A stretch of 59,517 nucleotides of DNA. It comes from Oscillospiraceae bacterium. GTDB taxonomy: Bacteria > Bacillota > Clostridia > Oscillospirales > CAG-272. Positions 16,570 to 25,180 of this stretch are shown piece after piece (within the stretch, counting starts at the first letter, position 1; each line of letters starts with the position of its first letter). The DNA is taken from the NCBI GenBank assembly GCA_015063545.1, contig SVTX01000008.1, positions 1 to 59,517 of the forward strand, in the 5' to 3' direction. Under the pieces are notes generated by a model. The model did not search any database. It had not been told where the DNA came from and was given only the letters and a program-made list of their open reading frames with translations. Made by a program: the position numbers and the translations under genes.

Positions 16570-17184
16570 TCAACAGCAACGGATAAGGTCGCCGCCCATA
16601 CATTCACAACAGCAATCCGCGCAAATAAGTCCCTGACACACGTCACATCCGGAGCATCCCCCGCCACCCGAGGTATTGTATCCTCCGCCGTATGAGCCCG
16701 CATTATGACGGAGCTGATTCTTTGCGGCTCTGTATTCCTGATTTGAGGGATCCATGTTGCAAGCCATGTCAAACATTCTCGCCGCATCATTGTAATATCC
16801 CTTCTTTACGTAAACGCATCCCATAAGATAATGCCACTCGGCAGCTCTGTCGCCTTTATCGACGTTATTAAGCTCTGATTCTGCCTCCATGATATTGCCT
16901 GAGTTTATATTTCTGCGCACGTTGTAATAGTTATAACCGCCCGCTGAGCTTGATGAACCGGAACCGCCCTTGGAGCCGGATTTGCCGGAGCGCATCTTCT
17001 GTATCTCCTCGTATGCGGCGTTGACCTCTTTCATCTTTTCATCAGCAAGATCTTTGAGGTCGCTGTCCGAATATTTATCAGGATGATATTTTCTTGCGAG
17101 CTTTCGGTATGCCGCCTTTACCTCATCATCGGTTGCGTTGGGAGTTATACCCAACACCTTATAGGGATCCTTGTAGTCTGCCAT
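16570..17184 (-). CDS. DnaJ-domain protein with cysteine-rich tail
   Basis: The 204-residue protein begins with a J domain at residues 5-68 ([29 protein letters not shown]; the HPD motif is at about 33-35). A Gly/Ser linker follows, then a TPR-like helical repeat ([32 protein letters not shown]). It ends in a striking cysteine cluster ([19 protein letters not shown]...RCC) with at least ten cysteines. It lacks the DnaJ zinc-finger and substrate domains, so it is an accessory J protein that probably recruits DnaK to a specific site. The Cys tail may bind metal or be lipidated. It is in an operon with the DUF5685 and membrane protein genes. Confidence 0.8.
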   Translation of the reverse strand: MADYKDPYKVLGITPNATDDEVKAAYRKLARKYHPDKYSDSDLKDLADEKMKEVNAAYEEIQKMRSGKSGSKGGSGSSSSAGGYNYYNVRRNINSGNIMEAESELNNVDKGDRAAEWHYLMGCVYVKKGYYNDAARMFDMACNMDPSNQEYRAAKNQLRHNAGSYGGGYNTSGGGGCSGCDVCQGLICADCCCECMGGDLIRCC

Positions 17185-17187
17185 AAT

Positions 17188-18099
17188 CTATACCTTTCCG
17201 GTTTTTTTGTCTTTTTTCTTGGATTTTTTGTCAGCATCGCACTCACACGCTACCTTTGCAAGCTTATCTGCGGTGCGCGGCATACCGACGTATATTATGT
17301 TCTCTATTATGCCCCGAATGTCATGCTTTTCTCCGTATTCAAGCAGATCAAATGCAAGCTCTGCTCTGGATAGCTCAAGTCTGAGAGTATCCGCTACGTT
17401 GGCTCTCTCCTGCTCGGTCGGCGCTCTGCCGCCATACAGGCAAACAAAGGGATTAAATCTTCCCTTTTCCAAATCTTGCTCACAATCGTCAATGGCATCG
17501 GCAATATAAACCCATCTGCCGATATGTCTTCCGATATCGTAGAGTATCTGTCGCTTTGAGCCTTCATACCCATATGCGCATATATTGGCAAGTATCTCTC
17601 CAAAGCAATCTGCGGGAATATCCACGCTTGGCAACTTTTTTTGCTCGGTGTCCGCAAGCTTTTTCAGTCCTTCGGTTACCGTTTTATCCAAATCGGCATA
17701 TTTCTTCACGCTCTTTTTACGCATGTGAGACGCAAACGGACGGGCAAGCTTTGCTTTGAGCTTTTTTGTTCCCCTCTCATCAGAAATGTCGTCGCGGCAC
17801 TTTCCGTAAACAAGCAGAGCTGACGCGTAAGCGCAAAACTCAAGCTCGGGATTGCGTACCGCGTACGCTCTTTTCTTTATGGGATGAGCTATACATCTGC
17901 CGCGCTTGAAGCTTACATCCGTATTTGATGCCGCCATTCTGACAAGTGACAAAAACGTGATATCATAACTCAAAGTAAAACGCGAGCACTGTCCTGTACA
18001 TTTACCCTGCGCGCGACAAAGACCGCAATATACGGCGCGGTAATATTCGTTTTCCCTTACACGCAGATCGGGCGTGTATGTTTTTACATATCCAAACAT
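17188..18099 (-). CDS. DUF5685 family protein
   Basis: The 303-residue protein starts at 18099 behind GGAGGG; a longer frame lacks a site. The N-terminus MFGYVKTYTPDLRV followed by a cysteine cluster (YCGLCRAQGKCTGQCSRFTLSYD) is the mark of a clostridial family of unknown function annotated DUF5685. The rest is mainly helical, with a KKSVKKYADLDKTVTEG region, an ADAIDDCEQDLEKGRFNPF motif that resembles the Asp-rich segments of phytoene/squalene synthase-like helical folds, and a lysine-rich C-terminus. The gene sits 3 bp before the DnaJ-domain gene, and the two families often travel together. The function is unknown. Confidence 0.7.
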   Translation of the reverse strand: MFGYVKTYTPDLRVRENEYYRAVYCGLCRAQGKCTGQCSRFTLSYDITFLSLVRMAASNTDVSFKRGRCIAHPIKKRAYAVRNPELEFCAYASALLVYGKCRDDISDERGTKKLKAKLARPFASHMRKKSVKKYADLDKTVTEGLKKLADTEQKKLPSVDIPADCFGEILANICAYGYEGSKRQILYDIGRHIGRWVYIADAIDDCEQDLEKGRFNPFVCLYGGRAPTEQERANVADTLRLELSRAELAFDLLEYGEKHDIRGIIENIIYVGMPRTADKLAKVACECDADKKSKKKDKKTGKV

Positions 18100-18230
18100 A
18101 TACTCCCTCCACTGAAGTAAACATACATTGATATGATACACTAATTATATTAACAAAATATTAAAAAAGTAAGGAGTTTTGGAAAAATAAGTTAAAAATT
18201 CAAATACATTTCACTTTTACCTCACAAACA

Positions 18231-18263
18231 AAAAGGATTCAGGCATCCGCGCTTGAATCCTTT
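18231..18263 (-). terminator. Terminator of the yceD-rpmF operon
   Basis: A 10-bp stem (AAAGGATTCA with TGAATCCTTT) lies 24 bp after the rpmF stop, with a T-rich tail on the minus strand. Confidence 0.75.
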
Positions 18264-18285
18264 ATGCTTATGCTTGTGTCCGTTA

Positions 18286-18480
18286 TTAGTTCTCTTCCTT
18301 AATGTTAAGAACCTTCTTGCCGCCGTAGAAGCCGCAAACTGTGCAAACGCAGTGATTCTTTACCATCTCGTTGCATGCAGGGTTTGTGCACTTTGCGTAT
18401 CCGGGCATAGTAAGCTTACTATTGTTGGATCTTCTCTTGTCTCTGCGTGCTTTGGACACTTTTTTCTTCGGTACTGCCAT
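18286..18480 (-). CDS. rpmF: 50S ribosomal protein L32
   Basis: The 64-residue protein starts MAVPKKKVSKARRDKRRSN, the universal L32 opening, after a GGAGG site at the ATG at 18480. The zinc ribbon is present but its first pair is spaced by four residues (CTNPAC), while the second is CTVC. Most L32 ribbons have CxxC in both positions. It lies downstream of yceD in the conserved yceD-rpmF pair and shares its promoter. Confidence 0.95.
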   Translation of the reverse strand: MAVPKKKVSKARRDKRRSNNSKLTMPGYAKCTNPACNEMVKNHCVCTVCGFYGGKKVLNIKEEN

Positions 18481-18577
18481 GTTGAAACCTCCTCTTGGAC
18501 CTGCGAAAGATACGCAAGCCATAATACAAAATAATTATAAACTAATTTAAACCTTCTGTCAAGGCTTTTTCGTGTTT

Positions 18578-19093
18578 TTATTCTTCTTCCTTTTCAAGAA
18601 GCTGAGCAAGAACCGCAAGACGCGGATCTATTTCCTTTGTAGGACACGAGCATGCGCCAAAATTAAGATTTTTGCCACACTTGGGACAAAGTCCCGCGCA
18701 ATCCTCGGAGCAAAGTATCTTTCTGGGGAATTCCAGCAAAAGGGCCTCTGTGAGCTGCTCGTCAATATCAAGCTTTCCGTCCTCAATAACGACGTACTCA
18801 TCGATGTTGTCTTCAAGCTGTTCGTCTGTAAGAGTTCCCTCATCAGCTACCGTTCTCTCAAATTCCAGAACGTACTCGCCATTTACCTTCTCCAGACATC
18901 TGTCGCAATCTGCGATATAAGCAAGTTTCGCAGTCGCGCAAAGTCTCATATACCCCGCGTTATCGGTTACGTAACCCTCAACGCGAGCGTCTCCCTCAAA
19001 TGTAATTCTGTCAACAGGCTCAGGTGTCAGGCTGTATTCAAAATCTATTCGGTTTGTTTCCCCACGAAGCATGGGGCTCATTTCGAGAATCAT
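18578..19093 (-). CDS. yceD: YceD/DUF177 family protein (23S rRNA accumulation protein)
   Basis: The 171-residue protein starts at 19093 after GGAGG. It has the DUF177 pattern: a first half with RLCATAKLAYIADCDRCLEKVNGEY, acidic middle (DEQLEDNIDEYVVIEDG), then LDIDEQLTEALLLEFPRKILCSEDC, and a C-terminal cysteine ribbon (CAGLCPKCGKNLNFGACSC). YceD is needed for normal 23S rRNA levels and is nearly always encoded just before rpmF, as here. A consensus promoter lies upstream. Confidence 0.92.
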   Translation of the reverse strand: MILEMSPMLRGETNRIDFEYSLTPEPVDRITFEGDARVEGYVTDNAGYMRLCATAKLAYIADCDRCLEKVNGEYVLEFERTVADEGTLTDEQLEDNIDEYVVIEDGKLDIDEQLTEALLLEFPRKILCSEDCAGLCPKCGKNLNFGACSCPTKEIDPRLAVLAQLLEKEEE

Positions 19094-19130
19094 ACTGCAC
19101 CTCCATGTAGACATAAAACACGACTTTAAT

Positions 19131-19159
19131 ATTATATATGAACTTTTTCCTTTTGTCAA
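19131..19159 (-). promoter_or_regulatory. Sigma-A promoter of yceD-rpmF
   Basis: On the minus strand, TTGACA (19154-19159) and TATAAT (19131-19136) are perfect hexamers with a 17-bp spacer. Confidence 0.8.
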
Positions 19160-19231
19160 GAGTTTTTTTTATTTTATGGGGTATTTTTTGGCTTTTTGTC
19201 CGTGAATACGGGCGGGATTGATTTTTTTGAG

Positions 19232-19260
19232 TTGACAAGCAAAATTTATAATGCTATAAT
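19232..19260 (+). promoter_or_regulatory. Sigma-A promoter of tmcAL
   Basis: TTGACA (19232-19237) and TATAAT (19255-19260) are perfect hexamers with a 17-bp spacer. Confidence 0.8.
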
Positions 19261-19292
19261 TGTTTTAATAGATTCACAGAAAGGAGATACGT

Positions 19293-20492
19293 ATGGAAAA
19301 CGTTGGCATAGTGTGCGAATATAACCCGTTTCATTCGGGACATAAGCATCAGATAAGTTTGCTGCGCGAGGGCGGCGCAAAATGTATAATCTGTGTCATG
19401 AGCGGAAACTTCACTCAGCGCGGTGAGCCTGCGATTGCCGACAAGTACACACGCGCCAAAATGGCAATAAGCGAAGGCGCGGATATCGTGCTTGAGCTTC
19501 CTTTTCCCTACTGTTCCTTGTCTGCGGAGGGATTTTCACGCGCGGGAGTTTATATTCTCAGCGCACTTGGCGCGGATACCCTATCCTTTGGTTGTGAATG
19601 CGGAAGCGTCTCAAAATTGACGCATGCCGCGGGTATAATATCCGGAAAAGAATTTCAAGAAAGGTTTGCCGAGCTTCAAAAATCAGTTTGCGGCTCTACG
19701 TCTGCTTTCTTTGAAGCATACAAGAGTGTCACAGGAGAAAATGCAGATTTCAGCTCCAATGATATTCTTGGGATCTCTTACATTCGCGCAATATCCGAGC
19801 TTGAAAGCAACATGACGCCCCATGCGATTTTGCGTACCGGAAACGCATACAACGACAATATACTCAAAAGCGGATATCCCAGCGCCACGGCAATCAGAGA
19901 AAGCTTGTCAAGCAGCGGAGCAGACAAGCTGGAAAATTACATTCCAAGCTGCGCGCTCGATTGCCTGGAATGCGCAATAGACAACAAGGACGCACCGGTA
20001 TTTGCACAAACAATGCGCGAGCATGTTTTGATGTTTTTCAGGCTCAATTCACCCGAAGAAATAAGCATGCGCGCAACCTCGCTGTGTTCGGGAAGCGAAA
20101 TTCCGGACAACGGTGACGGAATAGTAAACAGGCTCTGTTCTATTGCCAAAAGCGCTGTCGACGCCGATGATTTTTACGCGCAGATATACAATTCAAAGCA
20201 TACAGATTCAAGGATCAGAAGGGTAATTCTCTACTCTCTGCTCGGTGTCTCCGACGGAGTAAAAGATATGCTCCCGCCCTATACTTTGCTTCTGGGCGCG
20301 ACCGAGACGGGACGCAATTACCTATCCAAGGTAAGAAAAAATTCAAATATCCCCATTATCACAAAACCGGCAGACATTCCCGAATCAAAGATAAAGCTGC
20401 TTACTCAAAGAGCTGACAGCCTATACGCTCAGCTTATGCCAAGGAAAATATCGGGAGATTATTTTGCCAAAAAATCCCCGTTTATAATTTAA
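19293..20492 (+). CDS. tmcAL: tRNA(Met) cytidine acetate ligase TmcAL
   Basis: The 399-residue enzyme activates acetate with ATP and acetylates C34 of elongator tRNA-Met. The N-terminal nucleotidyltransferase domain has the HxGH-like motif (CEYNPFHSGHKHQ at residues 8-20), CVMSGNFTQRGEPAIADKYTRA, and LELPFPYCSLSAEGFSRAGV, all diagnostic of this family. The length is normal. It is divergent from yceD-rpmF, a common arrangement in Firmicutes. It has its own promoter and a GGAG ribosome site. Confidence 0.95.
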   Translation: MENVGIVCEYNPFHSGHKHQISLLREGGAKCIICVMSGNFTQRGEPAIADKYTRAKMAISEGADIVLELPFPYCSLSAEGFSRAGVYILSALGADTLSFGCECGSVSKLTHAAGIISGKEFQERFAELQKSVCGSTSAFFEAYKSVTGENADFSSNDILGISYIRAISELESNMTPHAILRTGNAYNDNILKSGYPSATAIRESLSSSGADKLENYIPSCALDCLECAIDNKDAPVFAQTMREHVLMFFRLNSPEEISMRATSLCSGSEIPDNGDGIVNRLCSIAKSAVDADDFYAQIYNSKHTDSRIRRVILYSLLGVSDGVKDMLPPYTLLLGATETGRNYLSKVRKNSNIPIITKPADIPESKIKLLTQRADSLYAQLMPRKISGDYFAKKSPFII

Positions 20493-20505
20493 TTTGAAAT
20501 TGCTG

Positions 20506-20534
20506 TTGACTTGCACCAAAAATTGTGATATACT
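20506..20534 (+). promoter_or_regulatory. Sigma-A promoter of the 95-residue protein gene
   Basis: TTGACT (20506-20511) and TATACT (20529-20534) are separated by 17 bp. Confidence 0.7.
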
Positions 20535-20582
20535 ATACGATAGGTAAATATTTGACTTGATAATGATGAAAGGAATATAATT

Positions 20583-20870
20583 ATGGCAGAGACAAGAGAT
20601 CAGGTAAAGGGCAAATACCTTTACTACAAAAATAAACCGTTAGTAAGAGAAAAGGACACCATTTGCTACGGAGACTTTACCGAAAAATGCGTACTTCTTT
20701 TTGAGATCATGTCCTACGAAGAACAGGACGGCATAAAAACTCCCGGCAAGATCCTCATTCAGATACTCGATTCCCAAAGCGGACAGATACTCAAGCAGGC
20801 AGATAAGGTCGGCATGCACGAGGCATTTACGTACGGCATGTTCTGGTACGAAAAGATACTTGCGGAATAA
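20583..20870 (+). CDS. Small conserved hypothetical protein
   Basis: The 95-residue soluble protein has no signal or membrane segment. It is preceded by GAAAGGAATATAATT and by its own promoter, and followed at once by a strong terminator, so it is an independent gene. The sequence (KGKYLYYKNKPLVREKDTICYGDF ... AFTYGMFWYEKILAE) is of mixed alpha/beta character and gives no recognised motif. I cannot assign a function. Confidence 0.65.
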   Translation: MAETRDQVKGKYLYYKNKPLVREKDTICYGDFTEKCVLLFEIMSYEEQDGIKTPGKILIQILDSQSGQILKQADKVGMHEAFTYGMFWYEKILAE

Positions 20871-20880
20871 TTGGATATCA

Positions 20881-20912
20881 AAAAGCGTTGCACGGTGTGC
20901 AACGCTTTTTTG
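20881..20912 (+). terminator. Terminator after the 95-residue protein gene
   Basis: The perfect stem AAAAAGCGTTGCAC / GTGCAACGCTTTTT with a 3-nt loop starts 10 bp after the stop. The T-runs on both strands let it also serve the convergent reductase gene. Confidence 0.85.
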
Positions 20913-20919
20913 CTGTTTA

Positions 20920-21636
20920 TTATATCTCAAATCCCCCGTCAACGCCGAGGATCTGTCCCGTAATAAAGCTTGCTCTGTCAGAAGCGAAAAACAGTACTGC
21001 GCCCGCAACGTCCTCGGGTTTGCCTATACGGCACAGAGACGTTTCATCACAAAGCTCACGCATGGTATCACCGTCAAAATGCGAATTCATGTCCGTTTCT
21101 ATCACTCCCGGTTCAATACAGTTTACTGTAATACCCGATGGACCGAGCTCCTTTGCCATGGACATTGTAAGTCCGCGCACTCCCGCCTTTGACGCCGAAT
21201 ACGCTACCTCGCAAGATGCGCCGCAACGTCCCCAAACCGAGCCTATATTGATTATTCTTCCGTATTTTTGTTTGATCATCTCGCGAGAAATATCACGGCT
21301 CATGAAAAACACTCCAGAAAGGTTGGTGTTTATCACATTATGCCAATCCGCGCCACTCATATCGGTGAACAGACCTATCTCGGATATTCCCGCATTGTTT
21401 ACCAGAATATCAACTCCGCCCAAAGCCTCAAGGGCTATCTCTACCGCGCGTTTTACATCGTCTTCGACAGATATATCCGCGCGAATTGGGAGAGCTCCGT
21501 ATCTTTTTGCTATTTCTTCTGCCTTATAGTTAGAGTTTTTGTAAATAAACGCCACTCTGTCTCCGTTATCGCAAAAGGCCTTAACGCACGCAAGACCTAT
21601 TCCGCGCGTTCCGCCGCTGATTATAACTCTTCTCAT
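20920..21636 (-). CDS. FabG-like short-chain dehydrogenase/reductase
   Basis: The 238-residue protein starts at the ATG at 21636, which overlaps the stop of the acetyltransferase gene upstream (ATGA). The cofactor loop is GGTRGIG, followed by NNAG at about residue 86. The catalytic Ser (NIGSVWG) and the Tyr-x3-Lys (YSASK) are present, and so is the C-terminal FITGQILGVDGG. This matches 3-oxoacyl-ACP reductases, which use NADPH. Because there is no fatty-acid cluster around it, another oxidoreductase role is possible. It shares the promoter of the acetyltransferase gene. Confidence 0.85.
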   Translation of the reverse strand: MRRVIISGGTRGIGLACVKAFCDNGDRVAFIYKNSNYKAEEIAKRYGALPIRADISVEDDVKRAVEIALEALGGVDILVNNAGISEIGLFTDMSGADWHNVINTNLSGVFFMSRDISREMIKQKYGRIINIGSVWGRCGASCEVAYSASKAGVRGLTMSMAKELGPSGITVNCIEPGVIETDMNSHFDGDTMRELCDETSLCRIGKPEDVAGAVLFFASDRASFITGQILGVDGGFEI

Positions 21637-22559
21637 ACCCGTTTTACGACCTTTCTTAAATTTTTCCATTTGTACACAAGCTCAAAGCCTGCGCCTTCAT
21701 ATATAAATCTTGCGCCATTATCACTCTCGGTATATAGTGACATAAAGCTTGCGCCATGCTCCTTATGATACTGACACATTTTATAAAACACAAGCTTGCC
21801 GATTCCCCGACCTCGATATGAATTCAAAACACCTATCCCACAGTAGTCTCCTCTGCCGCTTTCCTGAGTGCGCAACGGTCCTGTATAGGATACTACCCTT
21901 CCGATTTCAGTATCAACTGCCACCAATATTGGTCTGTCAAGGTGAGAGGTCACGTAGTCCGACCAAAAATCATTGCCGAGCTTGCAAAGCAGATCCTCAA
22001 GACCGTGATGCTTGTTTTTATCGTAGAGTGTTACCGCTACACCCTCTCCCTCAAGCTTTTTTTCAAGAGAAAGAATTTCATCCGGGACATAAAAATCATC
22101 CAGACGTCTGTAATATGCGTTTTGAATTCCGCTATCCTCATATCCGAGTTGTTTCAATATCTGCGCCGTGGATTCGTTCACACCGGGCGCATACGGATGA
22201 CTGTCGTTTTTTATTCTCCACGGAAGCCACGAAGGGTTTTTGTAATGACATTCGATACTAATACTGTCCTTGTCGCCAAGAAGCTCCGCCTCTGTTTTTT
22301 TGACAAGCTGCTGCGCAATATCAAAATCCAATCGGTCTCCCTCGATTTCAATATACGTCAGATATGCGCGCCCCTTGGTATCGGTATTTCCCGAACACAT
22401 GCCTATAAGCCTGCCCTCTCTGTACGCTCCGAGCGTTACGCAACCGTTTGAGAATAATGCCTTTTTTGCTATATTGTCATCAAGCGGCAAATACGGCGCC
22501 CGTATATTGGCATTATAAAATTGCGCAGCTTGTTGAACATCACAATCACGAATTTCCAT
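21633..22559 (-). CDS. Tandem GNAT-fold acetyltransferase
   Basis: The protein has about 308 residues. The C-terminal half is a canonical GNAT domain with the acetyl-CoA loop YRGRGIGKLVF at about residue 250, a YTESDNGARFIYEGAGFE segment and a basic tail. The N-terminal half (ALFSNGCVTLGAYREGRLIGMCSG) looks like a second, degenerate GNAT domain without the pyrophosphate loop. Several start codons are close together (GTG 22568, ATG 22565, ATG 22559). The last has the best spacing to GGGGAGG. It is coupled to the FabG-like gene. The substrate is unknown. Confidence 0.75.
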   Translation of the reverse strand: MEIRDCDVQQAAQFYNANIRAPYLPLDDNIAKKALFSNGCVTLGAYREGRLIGMCSGNTDTKGRAYLTYIEIEGDRLDFDIAQQLVKKTEAELLGDKDSISIECHYKNPSWLPWRIKNDSHPYAPGVNESTAQILKQLGYEDSGIQNAYYRRLDDFYVPDEILSLEKKLEGEGVAVTLYDKNKHHGLEDLLCKLGNDFWSDYVTSHLDRPILVAVDTEIGRVVSYTGPLRTQESGRGDYCGIGVLNSYRGRGIGKLVFYKMCQYHKEHGASFMSLYTESDNGARFIYEGAGFELVYKWKNLRKVVKRV

Positions 22560-22593
22560 TGGCATCACCCTCCCCTTTGCGTACTGTATTTAC

Positions 22594-22622
22594 ATTATAG
22601 CACATAATAATATAAAATTCAA
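22594..22622 (-). promoter_or_regulatory. Sigma-A promoter of the GNAT-reductase operon
   Basis: On the minus strand, TTGAAT (22617-22622) and TATAAT (22594-22599) are separated by 17 bp. Confidence 0.65.
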
Positions 22623-22660
22623 GTTTTTTTCAAATTGGGGTACTAATTTTCAAAAACATC

Positions 22661-22689
22661 TTAACAAAACGGCATTTGTGTGATATAAT
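22661..22689 (+). promoter_or_regulatory. Sigma-A promoter of the GH106-like gene
   Basis: TTAACA (22661-22666) and TATAAT (22684-22689) are separated by 17 bp. Confidence 0.7.
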
Positions 22690-22737
22690 ATGCTTGAAGC
22701 GTAAAAGCTGTATATTTTGTTTTAGAGGTATAATCTG

Positions 22738-25131
22738 ATGTCTGCTTTAAAAACAGATACGGGTATTCGCGCTCTGTATAAAAATCTCCGATATGCAAAA
22801 AATGATAGCGGAGTATATACCTTTTTTGAGCCTGCATCTCTACCCGTACATGCATTGGCAATTGAAAAATTCGTCAATAACTGCAAGAAAAACAAAATAA
22901 AATGTATAATTCCCTGCCTCTCCCGCATATCCGAGGTGTCAGGGGGTACTTTTGCGCTTATTTCCGACATGTACGAATTGCTGCTGACAAATTGTCAAAA
23001 AGCAAATATACGTGTGGGATTTTGTATTGATAAATTGCTTGAGGATTGCTTTTTCTGCGATACGTCTCCCGTTCCGAAAAATATAAGAGATACCCTCTGC
23101 ACAAAGATACTTAATCACAGAGAATATTATTGCGTCGAGGGAGAAGACGTACACATGGATCTCAGCGAACACTCTCTCATGTCCATAACCCTATTTAACG
23201 GAGAAAACGCAGAATATTTTGACATATCATCTCACGTCGTCAACGGCATCCTTGACTACACTCCCCCTATGGGAAACTGGACTGTAAACGCATACACCTG
23301 CGACATAGAGAATATTTTGGATAAGAGCGAAAGAATAACTCTTAACAAGCTCAACTACAATCATGTTCAAACATATATTTCCACAGTTCTGGACATTATG
23401 GGCGACAAAGTAAAACGTCACATTGGAAAAACTTTGTCTCTTATATACATGAACGACATCTGCTTTGACGCGCCGAATCGCCGAAACTGGGATTGCTCAT
23501 TTAACGATAAATTCAAAGAAATGTTCGGATTTTCTCCCGAACCGTATTATAATGCGCTATTTTACAGCATAGGCGAAAAAACTCCTCATTTTAAAACGCT
23601 TTTCATGACATGCAGAGCCAAAATGCTTTTCGACGGAGTATTCTCCGCATTGGCGGATTTTGCTGATAAACACGGACTTGAGCTTATAAACGGAATAACC
23701 GAGCCGAAGCTTGCCGACTGTTCATGGCTTACGGGAGATGCTCTTGAGAACTTTTCGTACTCACCTTGCGCTATGCTTGACAAGGCATATATGTACGGCA
23801 TAAATTCACTCAACCTCGCTACCGCCGCGCAACAAAATTACGGACTTTCCGACGTATATTGCGAGCTGTTCAAGGATTATTTTAAAATATCATATGACAT
23901 CGCATATAAAGACACGTTGAATGCTTATTCTCGCGGTTGTACAAGGCTTTTGTCGCATATTCCCTATTTTTCATCCGTTTCACACAAAGAAAACAATAAG
24001 CAAAGAAAAAAGCTGTTTTCACTTTCCGCAAGATGCAGATATTTGTTAAACGGAGGAACGCAGGTCTCAGATATAGCCATACTCTATCCGTCGTATTCAA
24101 TGCATTCTGAAATATATCTGTATCAAACCAAATCCGAAGGGTTTGAATACCCCGATATACTCCCTTACAACGACCATATGACCGTTATAAACATGCTTTC
24201 CACGTTTTGCGGGCATAACTCAACTCTTATTCATCCCGAAACAATGAAAAACTCATGCTCGGTCAAGGGCAAAAAAATACGCATGACAACACCTGCGGGA
24301 ACAAATGATTTCAGCGTTCTCATATTACCCGGTGTGTCAGTTATAGATCCCGAAAATCTTGAGCTTATCCGCGAGTTCTACGATAATGGCGGAAAAATAA
24401 TCGCAACAGGCAGATTGCCTCATTATTCGGCACAGTATCATCCGGAACATGAAAAGCCGGCCAATGAAAATGACTTTATGCACCTTGATGAATACGCATC
24501 CGAGCTTGACGGTGAGGTAAGAGATACCGTCGCATATATATTCGGAAGCGAAACGTCCATAAAGAGCAAGCTCAAAGAATATTACTCCAACTGCAACTCA
24601 AAAGGCGGCGAGGCATATTTTCTTTGCGCATCAAAAACCACCTCGGACGGCACCCTGTTTTGCAACGAATATTTACTCAAGAGTATTCTGTATTCTCTTG
24701 AAGTGCCTTTTGACGCTTATATGTGTAATCTTCCCGAGCAGATGGGGTATGATGCCCTTAATGACACCTATCCCAATTTTTCAAGGCTTGGACTTCATGC
24801 AACTATCCCCGGCGGCGGAACGGTAAATCATATTCACAAAAAACATCCCGACGGAGACATTTATTTCTTTACTAACTCGACTGATGCTCCGTATAACGGA
24901 TATATTTTCCTCAAAGGAAGGATACCAACCTTCTCAATAGATCCCGAAAGTGGGAAAAAACGCACGTTGCTGCACCGACACGTCAAATATCTGGGTAATA
25001 CTTATACAGCCGTTCACCTTAACCTTGCGCCTTCAAGCTCAATGTTTATTCTCTCTCCGGCAGAGGAAATAAAAGACAATAAAAAATTCCCGGAGATCAT
25101 CTCAATGGAACACAATTTTTTAACAGAATAA
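22738..25131 (+). CDS. Glycoside hydrolase-like protein, GH106-related
   Basis: The 797-residue protein has no signal peptide. The middle and C-terminal parts resemble GH106 alpha-L-rhamnosidase-like proteins: a TIM-barrel-like N-terminal half, then a DIAILYPSYSMHSE segment, LILPGVSVIDPENLELIREF with NGGKIIATGRLP (a glutamine-amidotransferase-like domain), and a C-terminal beta region with DIYFFTNSTDAPYNG. The similarity is by pattern only, and catalytic residues were not confirmed. The cytoplasmic location suggests action on imported oligosaccharides. A rhamnose isomerase gene lies 4 kb away, which fits a rhamnose theme. Its start follows GAGGTA. Confidence 0.5.
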   Translation: MSALKTDTGIRALYKNLRYAKNDSGVYTFFEPASLPVHALAIEKFVNNCKKNKIKCIIPCLSRISEVSGGTFALISDMYELLLTNCQKANIRVGFCIDKLLEDCFFCDTSPVPKNIRDTLCTKILNHREYYCVEGEDVHMDLSEHSLMSITLFNGENAEYFDISSHVVNGILDYTPPMGNWTVNAYTCDIENILDKSERITLNKLNYNHVQTYISTVLDIMGDKVKRHIGKTLSLIYMNDICFDAPNRRNWDCSFNDKFKEMFGFSPEPYYNALFYSIGEKTPHFKTLFMTCRAKMLFDGVFSALADFADKHGLELINGITEPKLADCSWLTGDALENFSYSPCAMLDKAYMYGINSLNLATAAQQNYGLSDVYCELFKDYFKISYDIAYKDTLNAYSRGCTRLLSHIPYFSSVSHKENNKQRKKLFSLSARCRYLLNGGTQVSDIAILYPSYSMHSEIYLYQTKSEGFEYPDILPYNDHMTVINMLSTFCGHNSTLIHPETMKNSCSVKGKKIRMTTPAGTNDFSVLILPGVSVIDPENLELIREFYDNGGKIIATGRLPHYSAQYHPEHEKPANENDFMHLDEYASELDGEVRDTVAYIFGSETSIKSKLKEYYSNCNSKGGEAYFLCASKTTSDGTLFCNEYLLKSILYSLEVPFDAYMCNLPEQMGYDALNDTYPNFSRLGLHATIPGGGTVNHIHKKHPDGDIYFFTNSTDAPYNGYIFLKGRIPTFSIDPESGKKRTLLHRHVKYLGNTYTAVHLNLAPSSSMFILSPAEEIKDNKKFPEIISMEHNFLTE

Positions 25132-25136
25132 AATTT

Positions 25137-25174
25137 CCGCGTATCGGTCTTAACAAAAGCAGACCGATACGCGG
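25137..25174. terminator. Bidirectional terminator
   Basis: A 14-bp perfect stem (CCGCGTATCGGTCT with its complement) and a 10-nt loop lie between the convergent hydrolase and deacetylase genes. Confidence 0.75.
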
Positions 25175-25180
25175 TTATCT

